Source: Pseudofabraea citricarpa
Taxonomy: Eukaryota > Ascomycota > Leotiomycetes > Helotiales > Dermateaceae
Assembly (NCBI GenBank): GCA_029641185.1
Contig: JAPWGK010000005.1
Location: 1 to 64,000, forward strand
Reading direction: 5' to 3'
Length of the DNA stretch: 64,000 nt
Positions 1-14,063 of this stretch are shown one piece after another. The position numbers and the translations under genes are program-made. How positions within the stretch are numbered: position 1 is the stretch's first letter; the number at the start of each line of letters is the position of its first letter. The notes below the pieces were generated by a model. It saw nothing but the letters and a program-made list of their open reading frames with translations, was not told the origin of the DNA and did not search any database.

Positions 1-495
1 AATAAGTTATATATATATTAGTTTTTTATAGCTTAGGAATAATTATCTTATTATATATATAATTATTTGATTCTAGTATATTTGATATCACGTGTTATAT
101 TAATAATATTAATTATAAATTAATATATATTTGTAAGTATTTATTATAAATTAATATTAATTTATAATTAGTTAATTTATAATCGAATATACTAGAAATT
201 ATAAGAAATATAAATTAAGTTTAATATTATATAATTTAAGTAAACTTAATTAAAAAATCGTATATACGACTAAAAACCTAGATTATTCTATTAAACTAGT
301 CCCGATTAGGAAATTTATTCCCGATTTAGAATTCGTATAAAAAATTATATAAGATAAGACTTTTCCTTTTTAGGAAAGTTATATAACTAAGTTAAGAAAA
401 ATCAATTTAGTTATTTTTTATTCCTAAAGCTATAAAAACCTTAAATTATATAAGTTTATATAAAAGTACGATATTATATATAATAATATCTAATA
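1..495 (-). repeat. 3' LTR of element 1 (partial)
   Basis: It is nearly collinear with 5,281-5,776, and most differences are C/T or G/A changes. The minus-strand 5' edge reads TATTAGATATT, a mutated TGTTAG. A short purine-rich run (AAGAGGA on the minus strand) lies just upstream and may be the polypurine tract. The far end lies outside the window. Confidence 0.8.
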
Positions 496-599
496 CGTCC
501 TCTTAATACGAACTTTTATTTATTTGATTTATAATAATAATAATAGTAATATTTATATATATATATATAATATATATTATTTAATATTAATTTGATTTA

Positions 600-2110
600 T
601 AAATTAATCAAATCCATATTTTTTAAGTAGCTTTATTAAATTATCTGCTTTTTAATTATTCGTATTTATATATATTAAGTCGATTATTCCTTTATTAATT
701 AAATTATAAATATAATAATATTTTACTATTATATACTTAGTTCTTTTATAAAATTTAAGATTTTTAGCTAATAATAAAGCTTTATTATTATTAGTATATA
801 AAGGGAATTTTTCTTAATTATAAAATCCTAATTCCTTTATAATTAATTTAATATATACTAATTCTTTTACTATTATATATATAATTATATATTCGGCTTT
901 TATAGTACTTTAAGCTATTATTAATTATAATTTTAATTTTTATAATATAAGATTATTACCTAGGAAGAATATATATCTACTAGTTAATTTATATTATTTT
1001 AAATTACTTATATAATCTGAATTATAAAATCTATTTATATAAGGATTATATAAATAATTTGTTTTTTTATTTATAGTTCCTTTTAAATACCTAAATATTC
1101 GTTTAATAGTAGTTATATAAATATTACTAGGATTTAAAATAAATCGAGATAATTTAATTATATTATATATAATAAAGAACTAATAACTATTTAAGCTTAT
1201 TTAATATTAGTAACCGAACTAGTATATTTATTCGGTTTTAATTTAATTTTATAATCTATAAGTATATTAATTAGTTTATAATTAATTATATTAAATTTTT
1301 TAAGAACTTTATATATATATTTCTCTTAATATAATTTAAGTAATTAATTTTTAATATAATCGATTTATATTCCTAAATATTCTTTAATAAGGCCTAGGTT
1401 TTTAACTTTTAGATATTTAGATATATTAGTAATAAATTTATTAATATTATTAATATTACTAACTATAGCTAAATTATCTACGTATACGATTATAATAATA
1501 TTAGTATTATTATTTATAAATATATATATTTTAGTTAATAAAGGTTTAAAACCTAATTTAGTTACTAATATATTTTTAAGCGTATAATATTATATACGAG
1601 CTAATTATTTTAAATTATATAAAGCTTTATTTAATTTAAGTATATAATTAGGATTTTCTTTATTTTCAAATCTTATAAGTTAATATAAATATATATTATT
1701 ATTTATATTACCTTATATAAAAGTAGATATTATATCGATTTTATATATATCCTAATTATTTAATAAAGCTAATACGAATATAATTTTCTATATTATTTGT
1801 TTAATAACGCTAGTAAAAGTATTAATATAATTAATATTATATAATTATTTAAAACCTTTAGCTATAAATCTAGCTTTAAATTTATAATACGTATTACTTT
1901 CTTTTAACTTATAAATCTACCTAGTTTTAAGTAGTTTTATATAATTATTAGGTAGTTTTACTAAGTTTTATATATTATTTAAATTTAAGGTTTCTAATTC
2001 TTTTTTTATAGCTTTATTCTAATAATTATTATAAGGATTATTTATATTACTAGCTTCTTTATAATTATTAGATTCTAGAATTCGACTTTTTACTAATTCC
2101 TTAGGAATAA
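600..2110 (-). pseudogene. Degenerate reverse transcriptase/RNase H of element 1
   Basis: Read on the minus strand, this segment carries the Copia reverse transcriptase followed by RNase H. The polymerase active-site box is visible at about 1,471-1,488, where the expected Y-x-D-D reads Y-V-D-N; the last Asp became Asn by a G-to-A change. Near 620-660 the C-terminal RNase H signature appears as K-A-D-N-L-I-K-x-L, matching the family's x-A-D-x-x-T-K-x-L. Numerous TAA/TAG interrupt the frame. Exact domain limits were not resolved. Confidence 0.75.
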
Positions 2111-2251
2111 TAATTTTATTATTATTAATAATAATACTATTAATATAATTTTCTAAAATTTGAAAATTATTATTATTATTTAAATTAATATTATTTATAT
2201 CCTCTAAATTTATAGATATATAAGCTAAAAGAGCTAGGTTTAAAATTAATA

Positions 2252-2455
<204 letters not shown>

Positions 2456-2459
2456 CTTC

Positions 2460-4060
2460 TTATAGTTCAGGTCTAGGAATATCCTTAATATCTGAATTAT
2501 TATTCGAATTTTCTAGTATATTCGAATTTTTATAAGATAATATAATATTAAAATCAGGTAATTCTTTAGATAATAAATCTGAATAATTTTCCGTATTAAT
2601 ATAATCGTCTTTATAATATAATTCTTCTTTTATAATTATATCCCTAGTACTAATAATACCTTTATTAGGTATATATACTAAGTAATTATTTAACAATTCG
2701 AATCCTAATAATATTCCTTTATTTGCTTTATTAGCAAATTTATTATTTCTTTTTTGTTTTAGTTCTAATATATAATATAAAGAACCTATTATTTTAATAT
2801 AAGAAATATCAGGTTTATTATTAGTAATAACTTCGTACGGAGTTTTATTTATAGTAGAATTATAAGTCCTATTTTTTATATAGGCTATAGATTGAATTAT
2901 ATAAGGCTAAAGTTTTAAAGGAATATTCTTTTCCTTAGTAATACTAATTAATCGTTCTATAATATAACAATTTAAACGCTCTGATATACCGTTTTGTGAT
3001 TAGGTATAAGGACTTATATATTCACATATAATTCCTTTCGAATTAATAAATAAAATCCATTTATTTGATTTTAATTCGAGAGCGTTATCTAGCCTTAATA
3101 CTTTAATTTTTATATTAAATTGATTTTCAATTAAATTATAAAAATTAATTAATATATCTATAGCTTTGGCCTTTAATTTTATATTATATAACCAAATACA
3201 CTTAGATTTACCACAGGTAAAGGTTATAAAATATTTTTAGCCTTTTATTCCTAGTATTTTAAAAGGACCACATAAATCTATATTAAAATTAGTTAATATA
3301 ATAGTAGGCTCTTTTTGTAGTATTTAACTTATTATTTCGGTAAATTTACTATAATAGCACGAATCACAATTATTATAATTTTTATTACTAGGAATAACTA
3401 ATCCTTTAGTATTTTCTATAGTTTTAATTATAAAGTCTTTATTTATATAACTTAATCTTTTATAATATAAATCTAAGTTATTTTCCTTTTTAGGAATAGT
3501 TTCGACTTTATATACTATAGGTTTAAGTATATTATAATTTACTTGAATATTTAAATAATAAGCGTTATAATTCTAAATAGCTTCGATTTCAATCGATTTA
3601 TCTATATTAGTTATATACGCTTTATTATTTGAAAATACTAAGGTCCACTTTTTATTAGTTAATTCTTTAGTACTAATTAAAGTGGTTTTTAATTTAGGAA
3701 TATAATTAACTTTAGTAATAGTTATTTCCTAATTATTATATAATATAGGGATATTTCCTATTCCTTTAATAGGAATTTTATTACTATTAGCTAGTATAAT
3801 ATTTTTATTATTAATTGGTTTATAATCTAATAACTAATCTTTATTATTCGTATAATATTTGGTAGTACCTAAATCAAGGATAATTTTATTATCTAAATAA
3901 TTAACTAAATTAATACTAGGATTATTATAATCTTCAGATTTAATATAATCTAAATCTATATATCCCGACATAATTGATTTAGTCGAATTATCCTTAGTAT
4001 TCGATTCTTTATTTGAATCCTTTTGTTTTTTATTATTATTCGAATTATTTGATTTATTCG
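2460..4060 (-). pseudogene. Degenerate protease and integrase of element 1
   Basis: On the minus strand from about 3,880 a protease-like segment shows D-L-G-T-T in place of the D-S/T-G-A box. The integrase zinc-binding part follows, with an intact C-D-S-C near 3,360. The catalytic core still has all three acidic residues: Asp in N-I-D-L-C-G-P (near 3,280), Asp in L-R-L-D-N-A (near 3,100) and Glu in N-G-I-S-E-R-L-N (near 2,970). The 78-residue open stretch at 2,460-2,696 is the region just after the integrase core. The preserved catalytic triad fits light mutation, but several Gln/Trp codons are now stops. Confidence 0.8.
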
Positions 4061-4137
4061 AATTATTATTCGAATTATTTTTATTTGAATTCTTTTTATT
4101 ATCCTTTTTATTCGTATTATTATTATTTTTATTACGT

Positions 4138-4225
4138 AATTTAGGATATTTAATAAAACAATTAGATTTAAGATGACCTTTTTTATTATACGATTTATAA
4201 TAAGGAATATTTTTACTATTACTAG
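4138..4225 (-). pseudogene. Gag CCHC zinc knuckle with both leading Cys mutated to Tyr
   Basis: On the minus strand the retroviral-type pattern C-x2-C-x4-H-x4-C appears as Y-x2-Y-x4-H-x4-C, including the glycine-histidine pair and final Asn-Cys. TGT/TGC to TAT/TAC is a G-to-A change at TpG. An Asn/Lys/Ser-rich run lies immediately downstream (about 4,000-4,137). Confidence 0.75.
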
Positions 4226-4442
4226 CTTTGTTAGCTTCTATATTAATATTTATTTGTTGTTCCTCTAAAATTAATTCGGATATTAATTTAGAAATATCAA
4301 TTAGTTTAATATTCCTTCCTAATTCCTCGAATTTCCTAGAGGCGAACGAATTAAAAGAGCTAGGTAATCCTTTAAATAAAATCCACGCTAAAAATATCTT
4401 AGGAACTTCGTAACCTAATTCCTTTAAATATATATTCGACGA

Positions 4443-4808
4443 TTAAATAATACTAGTATATTCGTTAATATTTGAATAGGAATTATAATTAGCCTCTATT
4501 AATTTATTAAAATACCTTCCTACTAATTTAATAGTAGATTCACTAAAGGTACTATTAATAGCTATATATAAATTACTAGCGTCTTTTTGATCTTTAAATC
4601 TTTCATTTATTTCAATTGAAATAATTAATTGTAAGGCACCTAGTGCTTTTAAATTATTCCTATTATATTCAGATTCCTTTTTGTAATATTTAACTGCTAA
4701 TTCCTTACTAAAAGGTTTTTTATAGTTAACTTTGTCGGAATCAGGTGACTTTTTATTAAAATATAAGTCTTTGTTAGGTTCGGTTTTAGTACTATTAATA
4801 TAAGACAT
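4443..4808 (-). pseudogene. Residual gag reading frame of element 1
   Basis: An open 121-residue stretch starts with ATG at 4,808 and is rich in Lys, Asn, Ser and Tyr. Its place upstream of the zinc knuckle and downstream of the LTR identifies it as the N-terminal part of a Copia gag (UBN2-like capsid region). The frame ends at a TAA near 4,443 and picks up again toward the zinc knuckle, so it is a truncated remnant and not a host gene. The family assignment rests on position and composition, not on a strong motif within the stretch. Confidence 0.65.
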
Positions 4809-5204
4809 AAAACTATTAATTTTAAGGAATAAATTAGTATTAATTTTCTATTTGATATAATTAGTTATACCAATTAATTTATCTCCTTTAAAGGAAATAT
4901 TAGAGGCTATTTTATATATATATATTATATTATAATAATAAACTAGTTAGATTTTATATACTAGTTTTATATATATATAAATAATTAGGAAATATTATTA
5001 TTTCCTAGAAATATCGATATTTATATATTATATTAATATAAGTTCCTATAACAAGTGGTTTCGACTTTCTTATAGAATTCTATTAAAAACCAACTCGAAA
5101 AATTAATAACTCTCTATATAAGAGAGTCACGTGGATAATTTTTATAAATATAAGATTCTTTATAGGAAAATATATTATATATAATTTCCTTTTTCGGAAA
5201 TATA

Positions 5205-5776
5205 TAGCGACGAACGGAACCGATCACGTGATAAACTTAGTAAATAGTCGAAGAATAATTAATATAATAGAATATATTAAATAAGTTGTGTGTGTTTTGG
5301 TTCTTTGTAGCTTAGGAATAACCGCCTTATTATATATATAATTATTTGATTCTAGTATATTTGATATCACGTGTTATATTAATAATATTAATTATAAATT
5401 AATATATATTTGTAAGCATTTATTATAAATCAATATTGATTTATAATTAGTTGATTTATAATCGAATATACTAGAAACTATAAGAAATATAAATTAAGTT
5501 TAATATCATATGATTCGAGTAAACTTAATCGAAAAATCGTATATACGACTAAAAACCCAGATTATTCTATCAAACTAGTCCCGATTAGGAAATTTGTTCC
5601 CGATTTGGAATCCTTATAAAAAACTACATAGGATAAGACCTTTCCTTTTTAGGAAAGTTACATAACTAAGTTAGGAAAAATCAATTTAGTTATTTTTTGT
5701 TCCTAAAGCTATAAAAACCTTAAACCATATAGGTTTATATAAAAGTACGATATTATATATATAATAATATCTAACA
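5205..5776 (-). repeat. 5' LTR of element 1
   Basis: The plus-strand right edge reads ATCTAACA, so the minus-strand LTR begins TGTTAGAT with canonical TG. Similarity to the inverted copy at 5,962-6,540 stops near 5,205, which I take as the inner end. The end is uncertain, because a candidate primer-binding sequence lies about 140 bases further in, near 5,045-5,062. The LTR contains a CACGTG palindrome also found in the other LTR families here. Confidence 0.75.
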
Positions 5777-5961
5777 ATAAATAAATATACTAACGTGCTT
5801 ATTAATACGTATATTATAATAAATATCGATATATAAAAAGAATAAGAGATAAAAGATAATAAACTATAAGATAACTTTAAAAATATATTTTAAGGATAAA
5901 TATTAGTAATATTTAATATAATATTAAGGGTAATTATATCTAAAGTTTATACGTACCTACG

Positions 5962-6540
5962 TGTTGGATATTATTATATATATAATATCGTACTTTTATA
6001 TAAACCTATATGGTTTAAGGTTTTTATAGCTTTAGGAACAAAAAATAACTAAATTGATTTTTCCTAACTTAGTCATGTGACTTTCCTAAAAAGGAAAGGT
6101 CTTATCCTATGTAGTTTTTTATAAGGATTCCAAATCAGGAACAAATTTCCTAATCGGGACTAGTTTGATAGAATAATCTGGGTTTTTAGTCGTATATACG
6201 ATTTTTCGATTAAGTTTACTCGAATCATATAATATTAAACTTAATTTATATTTCTTGTAGTTTCTAGTATATTCGATTATAAATCAACTAATTATAAATT
6301 AATATTGATTTATAATAAATGCTTACAAATATATATTGATTTATAATTAATATTATTAATATAACACGTGATATCGAATATACTAGAATCAAATAATTAT
6401 ATATATAATAAGGTGGTTATTCCTAAGCTACAAAGAACTAACACACATATAACTTATTTAATATATTCTATTATATTAATTACTCTTCGACTATTTACTA
6501 AGTTTATCACGTGACAGGATCCGTTCGACGCTATATATAT
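5962..6540 (+). repeat. Solo LTR in inverted orientation
   Basis: It begins TGTTGGATATT and is the reverse complement of 5,205-5,776 over about 570 bases, separated from it by 186 bases. No internal retrotransposon sequence of the same family follows it, so it is a solo or truncated LTR. Together the two LTRs form a very large imperfect inverted repeat. Confidence 0.82.
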
Positions 6541-6599
6541 TACTAGTATTTATATATTAGTATATTATATATACTCTAATACTACGTATATACGAAATA

Positions 6600-9500
6600 T
6601 TTACTAAACTTAAATTAGGATTTATATCTTATACTTAACTTTTAGTAAACCTCTTAAACGAGAAAGAATCTTATATATAAACTAAAGATAAGATTAAGGA
6701 GTAAATAAAAGCGTACGAAGGGAAGTTTAATTTAATATATAAGCTAAAGGATCTAACGTATTAGTTACTCCTACTAAGTACTTTATATAATATCTTTATA
6801 ATAAGCTTAATAATAATACTAGAATAATAAGTTCGGCTATTAATTAAGAATATATATATCTTTCTAGGGGTAAACTAAGCTTATACGATATAACCGGAAG
6901 AGTATAATCTAGACTAATACTTTAACTCTTATACGCCTTAGCCTAGTATTTACCTAAGGTTTACTAGTATCTTAAATCTAAGTCTTTAGCCTAAAAGGTA
7001 ACCTCTTATAACTTCGTACCCTTAAGATAATCTTATACGAAGTCCTTTATAATAATAATAATACGTTTAAGAACCTAGAATACTATTAGTTAGTAAGTTA
7101 ATTACTAAGCTAATAAAAATCTATAGTATATTAAATAAAAGGAAATATATAAGTAAACTATATAATATCCTTAATATAAAAATATAACTATTTTTTAACT
7201 ATTATAATAAAATAAGAATACTAGATTATAGTTATTATTTAGTATTTTTTATAATACTTTAAGATAAAACGTTCGAATTCTATTATAATAAGATATTTAG
7301 CCGAAACTATAATTTTTATATAATAATATAAATAATAAAAGATTACTTTAAAACTAAAGAGAATAAGTAATTATATTTCTTAGAGTAATATAAGATTATA
7401 TTCTAGAGAATTATCTAATAATACTTAGATAAATTAAGACTTAAATATCTTAAGATTTTATTTAATATACTTTATATAATATAATAAGGACTTTTAGTCT
7501 AATACTAAAACGAGTATAACCTATAAGATTAAATACTAAATACGTATTATAATATCCTAGAGTATAATTTTATACTTTATAAATTAGCCCCAACTTTTAA
7601 AGGGCTTTACTTAGAATTAAGATCTACTATTACTACTATTATATAATATAGCTAGCTATTATTATATATCTAAGAGATATTATATAATAATAATAATTAT
7701 ATATAATATATAAGTTATTTTAACTACTAACACGATTAGTATTAGATTAATCGAAAGTATAATAGCTAGAATTAATATTACTAAGATCGTACGAAATATA
7801 ATAGACTATTAAATTCTAGTTAATTTAAGAAAAAGAGAAGTTTCTAAGAGGATTAGAAAAGTAAAAGAAAATTTAATAGTAACTAGAAATATTATATATA
7901 CTAAAAGCTAGGGTATTAGTCGAGTAATTATATAAACGAAGAATAAACTAAGGTATATATATATTATAAATCTTAAAACTAATATATCTAAGATAATAAA
8001 TTTAACTAGTTCCTAATTAATTTTAAAGGATTACCTACTTTATATAAGGATTATCCTAATATTAAACCTTCTTCTAATAAGAAGATATAATAATTTAATA
8101 TATCTATTACTTCTACTAGTAGCTTAAGAATAATAAGTAGGATACTTATTTAAGTTATAAGAATAATAAATAAAAGTAGATACTCTAGTAATACCTAGGT
8201 ATATTAGACTAAAGTAAAGGAAGAAGAGTCTTCGTATAAATATTTCTTAATCGATTTTATTAAAGATAATATATAATCTATTAAGATAACCTTAGATAAC
8301 TAGAAGATAAATTATCTTCTTATAAGATAAGATATTCCTAGTCTCTAAATAGAGTTAATAAGGGAGCTAGCTACGTACGAAATAAATAAGTATATTAATA
8401 AGGGTAAATATTTATTAGAGATATTCTAAGATATTATACTAGATATAAAAGTATTAGGGATCTTAATAGTAAGAGAACCCTAGTTTCGAGTATTATAATA
8501 ATAATACCTAAACTTATAATTATATACGAACGATAAAAGTAATATTATACGCTTTAGGAAAAGACTCTTAATAATAAAAGGAACTATTAATCTTAAGATA
8601 TTAATTAGAAATATTATATTTTATATTATATTAGTCTTAATATTATTCTTATTTTATATATAAGATATAAATAAGATATTTATACGAATTAATAACCTAT
8701 AAAATATCTTTATCTAAGATAAAAAAATCGTATTTTTAATACGAAAATAAAAATATTTATTTATATTATTAGATTAACTAAAGGTAGTTATATTATATTA
8801 TCTAATAAAGTCTAAGCTTTATTAGGTATATTATAAATTTAGATATCTTTTTATATAAAGATTAATAGAGATTCTTAAGAAAGTAGATTAAGATTTTAAG
8901 ATTCTAATACTTAAGAATCTTATAAAGTTTTATAAGTACTACTAAATTTATTCTAAATTACTAGGACGATTTAAATTTACTATTAAGAAAGATATAAACT
9001 TTAATTATTTAGTAGTAATTAATATTATATATTTAGATAAGAAACTAGTAATATATATAATTAATAAAATAATATTATTTAATATAATAAAATTTCTAAA
9101 GGATATAAAAGCGGAAATTATATAAAATATACTTCGTATACTATAAATTAATATATACCTTAGTTTATTAGATTTCTTTATATATAATACTAGTATAAAT
9201 TTTATAGTATCTAAGTTTTAATAAAATATATTAGTAATAATAACTAAGACTAAGGAAGTTTCTATAAAAGCTTATAATAATATTAGGAAAATAAAAAGGT
9301 ATTATATACTTTTATAATATACGTACGAAATATTTTATATAAAATTAAAGGATAAACGTATTAATAAGAATATTATTCTTTAGATAACTATAAAAGCTAT
9401 TAATAATTTTATAGGACCTAATAGACTAATACTTATATTACTTGTTTTTAGTATTTACCTAAGAATAAGTTAGAATAATACCCTAGTTATATTTATAATA

Positions 9501-11800
9501 AAGCGTAGGAAGATAGTAAACCTAGTAATATAAGAAGTTAGACGCTTTTACGCCTAGTAGTTAATTAAAGAGATATTAGTTATACGAAATAACCCTTATA
9601 CGAACTTAATAGTATTACTATTATTATAATTAGATATCCTAGTATAAAGAGAAAAATAAGGTTAGAAAGAATTATATAAGTTAATTAGTATTATAAATAA
9701 GACTTATACTATTAATATATCTTATAGCTTAATAAATTTCCGTTTAACTATTATAAAACCTTTTAACTCGAAGCTATAAGACGGCTAACCCTAAAAAGTT
9801 AATTATAAGGATCCTATAAGACTTACGTTAAGAGTAGAAAATAGCTAGAGGATAAAATTATAAGTACTAGAAGATATTACCTAGACTAAGTAAATCTATA
9901 TAATACTTATATAACTAAGATTTATACTAATAGTTATATTATTATAAAAATTAATTCGTTCTCTTAATAAAAGAATTTCGAATAATAATAAGAAGTCTAA
10001 TAAGAATTTTATAATCTAATTTTTATTTTCCTACGTATAATATCCCTCTAATAAGTTATCTTAGCTTATATAAAGTATAAGTAATATAAGATAAATAATA
10101 TTATTAGTATATCTAACTTATAAGAAGGTTAATAACCTTAAGCTTTTAAGATAACTTTAGGAGTTAGATATTATTATAATACCCGAGTAATTATTTAAGA
10201 AATTTACTAGAAAGAAAGTTAAAGGATTAATTATAAATAATATTTTCGAATTTATTAGATTTAATTTATAATAATATAAAAGAAGGATTTTTAACTCCTA
10301 CTTAGTATATAAAGTAAAAGAAAAGGAAATAATAACTTTATACGAAAAAACCTATTATATTATTTAAGCTTATAATAATATAAGAAAGTAATTCGTATTA
10401 ACTTAGTTACTAATAATCTAAAGAGTAAGCTAGCGCTTATTTATCGCTCTTATTATCTCGCTTAATTTATATAAATATATCTTTTACTATTATAATATTA
10501 CCTAAGTATATATTTAGTTTACTATAAATTTAACTTATTAGATTCTTATATACCTACTAAAAGAGATCTAATACTAATACCTAAAAGATATAATTATAAT
10601 AGTAAGAAAGCTATTATATAATATTCTAGAGGCAGATATATATTAGTAGGTAATATATTATAAGTATTATATTAATTAATTATAGATATAAATATTTATA
10701 TATAATTCGTATTTACTTATTTCTAACTCTAAAGCTTTTAGAATTATAGGTATATAAACTAATAATATATTAATCTTAAGTAATAATACGTTTATTAACT
10801 AAAAGGAAAGAGAGCTAAAGAAAGCTAACTTCTTAGTAAAATTATTAGAAATACTTATATATAAAATATCTCTAATATTTAATAGGTATATCCTCTAATA
10901 AAATCGTAATAATTCCTTATTATTACTTTAAAAGAGATAAAATAAGAAGATATAACTTATTAACCTAGATTTACCTTCTAGTTAGGAGGATTACTAATAA
11001 TAATATACCTAAGGTATATATATAATAAGTATTTACTAACCTAAAGCTACTTTCGATCTTTCTATTATCGCTTAATACTAGAAGCTAATTCTTATAGAAA
11101 TTATAAAGTTAAACGCCCGTTTAAAATAATAGATAAGTAACTTAGATTAAGAGATCTATTATATTTCTCTCGACTTATCTTATACGAAGTTATTTATATT
11201 TATAGATAGGTTATTTATAAATAATAAAGACCTAAGTTCTTAACTTAGGTTTATTATTTTACTAGTAATCGAATCCTAAATAATAATAAAATAAGATTTA
11301 ATAACTTTTTTATTTACGTACGAACCGAATAAGTTTACTCTTAGAGGAAATATAATCTACTAGAGTAATATAAAAAATAAGAGAGTTATAAGAAGCGTAC
11401 TCGTATTAGAAATCTATAGTATAATAGTAAGAGTTAATATTATTATTATTATTAGTAATATAATTAATAAAATAATATTATAATTAAACCTCCTACTAAG
11501 ACCTATAATTATATATACTAATTTGTATTTATTATACGAATACCTTATAAAGCTTAGAACTACTAAGAAGAAGCGCCTAATAATTAATATTATAATATTA
11601 TATTAATTATATAAGAGAAAAAAGCTTATAAAAGTTTATTAGATAAATAAACTTAATAATTTAGCTAATATTATAATAAAGAAGAAAGCTAATAATACTC
11701 TTAAAAAATTCCTTAATAATAATAAAATCTTTATACGAATTAATAGGTAAGTCGAAAGAGAAAAAAAATAACTAGAAGATAAGAATTTTTATATATTATT
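6600..11800 (+). mobile_element. Heavily RIP-mutated Copia element, plus strand (element 2)
   Basis: Only conceptual reading with TAA/TAG as Gln/Trp reveals the protein. The segment at about 8,500-8,770 matches the protease/pre-integrase part of a fungal Copia polyprotein. Integrase core follows at about 8,780-9,700, reverse transcriptase at about 10,150-10,950 and RNase H at about 11,000-11,790. All three integrase acids are changed: Asp to Asn near 9,020, Asp to Asn near 9,182, Glu to Lys near 9,294. The polymerase box reads T-N-N instead of T-D-D near 10,757-10,765. The gag part (about 6,600-8,450) was not resolved and no LTR pair was found. CpA/TpG is almost exhausted, indicating an old insertion. 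Confidence 0.8.
8780..9700 (+). pseudogene. Degenerate integrase of element 2
   Basis: The recognisable order is the H-R-R-F-G-H-like zinc region (now without several His/Cys), then a segment matching G-R-F-K-F-T-I followed by the first catalytic strand (V-I-N-I-I-Y-L-D, expected V-V-D-I). The second strand reads L-L-D-F-F-I-Y-N (expected x-H-D), and the last reads R-K-I-K-R-Y (expected x-K-V-E-R-Y). Every acidic catalytic position is lost by G-to-A. Confidence 0.75.
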
Positions 11801-13754
11801 ATATTAATTTTATTTTTAGAATTTATTTTCGTTTATATTTTTAGTTACTTATTTAAATATTTATTTATTTAAAATTAAGAAAAGTAAATAAGTATTATTT
11901 TTTATACGAAAATAAAAAGCTAAGTAAAAAGGAAGAACTAAGGCTTAATAATAATAATATTATTTTAATTACTATTACTCTTACTACCCTCTTATTATTA
12001 TTATAAGAGCTACCTAAAGCGTAACTAGGATTACTATTATTATTATTATTACTAGAACTATTAGATCGATAATTAATATTATTATTATTCTCTAAATTAG
12101 TCTAAGTATTTATAAAATTAATAGTATTCTTATTACTAGAGCGCGTATAAATCGAGTTATATAAAGAATTATTCTTTTTAGTAGCTAACTAAGTAAGAGT
12201 AATATAATAAGCCTCCTAATATATATATTATTAGATAGTTATAGCCTTTATTTATATAATAATAGTAGGGAGAGTAAGACTAAAGTATTTATAAGTACTA
12301 GGATAATATCTACTAGAGAGATCTTAATAAGAAATATTATACGAATTTATTATATCTTATAAGCCTAATAAGAAAGAAACTACTACCTAAAGTTAATTAA
12401 TTATAAAATATAAAAGGGTTATTTAAGAAATAAACTTATAATACTTATAATATTAATTAAATTAGCTTACTAGATATCTTTTATATATTTTACTACTAAT
12501 CTTAAGTTTATATATATAATAAGATAAGAAGTAAAGCTTATAATAACTACTAGGAATATATATAATATATTATTAATTTAACTATAAATAATCTACTTTT
12601 TCTAAAAACTAAACTAGAAAACTAAGGATACGTTAAGAATAAGTTTAATTAATATATATACTAAGTAAATTATACCTTCTAGGTATAATAAGGATAATAG
12701 CTTCGTACGATTATTCTTAGAGCTAATATTATTAAAAGGAACGATTAAATTTAGCTAAATAATAAATAATAGTAAAATAACAGATAATAAATAGCTAAGA
12801 GTACTAGAGATAAACTCGTATTATTCTTTTATTACGCGTATTAAATATACGATCTTACGCTTCTAGAATAAAATTATTAAAGTTATTATAATTAATTATA
12901 TTAAGAAGATTACGATTCTCTCTATAATTAGATATTATATTTTTTATAGGATTAAGTTAGTAACCTAAAATATACTAAAAGTAAAGGTATATAATATAAA
13001 AGTAATACGTACGAAGTTAGAAAGAAAGAAAAAGAAGAAGAAAGATAAATAGTTAGTTATAAATATAAAAAAAAGAGAAATAAAGTTTAATTATTAATAG
13101 GAAAGAAAAAAGGAGGTTAAGTAGAAAATTCCTAGGTATTTATAATTATAAGAAGGTTAAGCAGCTACTTAAGTAGTAATTTACTTAGTACGAAGTAATT
13201 TACTTGACTTTTAAGGTAATTTATAACTATTAAACGTTAATTTATATAACTATTAATTTTATCTATTAAGAGATAAAGTTAATAGTTTACCCGAGCCGGA
13301 ATTACCCTTTAGAACCCTAGTACACGGCTTACTAATATTATACGATATTTTTCTTATACTTATTTAGTAGATTATTTTCTTATATTAAGTATTTTCTTAT
13401 TTATATTTCTTATATTTATAAGTTTAATATTTATAAATATTTATCTTTAGTTTCTTAGTTACTTATACTTTCTTAGTAATAATTATTTATAATATTATAC
13501 TTATACGATATTACTTTATATAAGATATAATCTAATTTAATACTTCTTAAAAAAGAAAAAGTTACTAGTATTAAGAGGATTATATACTTTCTATTTATAT
13601 CTCTTAAGTTATAAGTATTCGGTTAGGTCTTAGTATTTCGTATAAGTAATATATTATATATATATTAATATATTTGTAAATAAAAAAACTAATTAATTAA
13701 CTAAGTATTAATATATATTCGTAATTATATATATATTATTTATATATATATATA
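11800..13754. other. AT-rich stretch without identifiable content
   Basis: No protein family could be recognised on either strand, even allowing for stop codons created by RIP. The segment from 11,940 to 12,130 is rich in TTA/ATA triplets. The segment from 13,100 to 13,330 is slightly less AT-rich. Both probably belong to further decayed repeats, but I see no terminal repeats that would define one. Confidence 0.5.
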
Positions 13755-14063
13755 GCTATAAGATAATTATACTAATACTAAGTATAAAAGATACTAAATA
13801 ATAAAAGAAAGTTAACCTTATATTATTTATATAATTATATAATACTTATAAGACTATAATAATTACTTATAATAATAAACCTTAAACCTATAAAAAAGCT
13901 ATAACTAGCCTTAAGATAACTTACTAGCGTATTATTATCTAATTCGAACTTTTATTATTTTAATAAAAGAAGACTTAGAAGGTTATATATTATAAGAAGA
14001 TATAAAAGAAAGGAAAAATATTACTAAGGAAATAAGTATTTAAGAAAAAGCGTAATAAGAATA

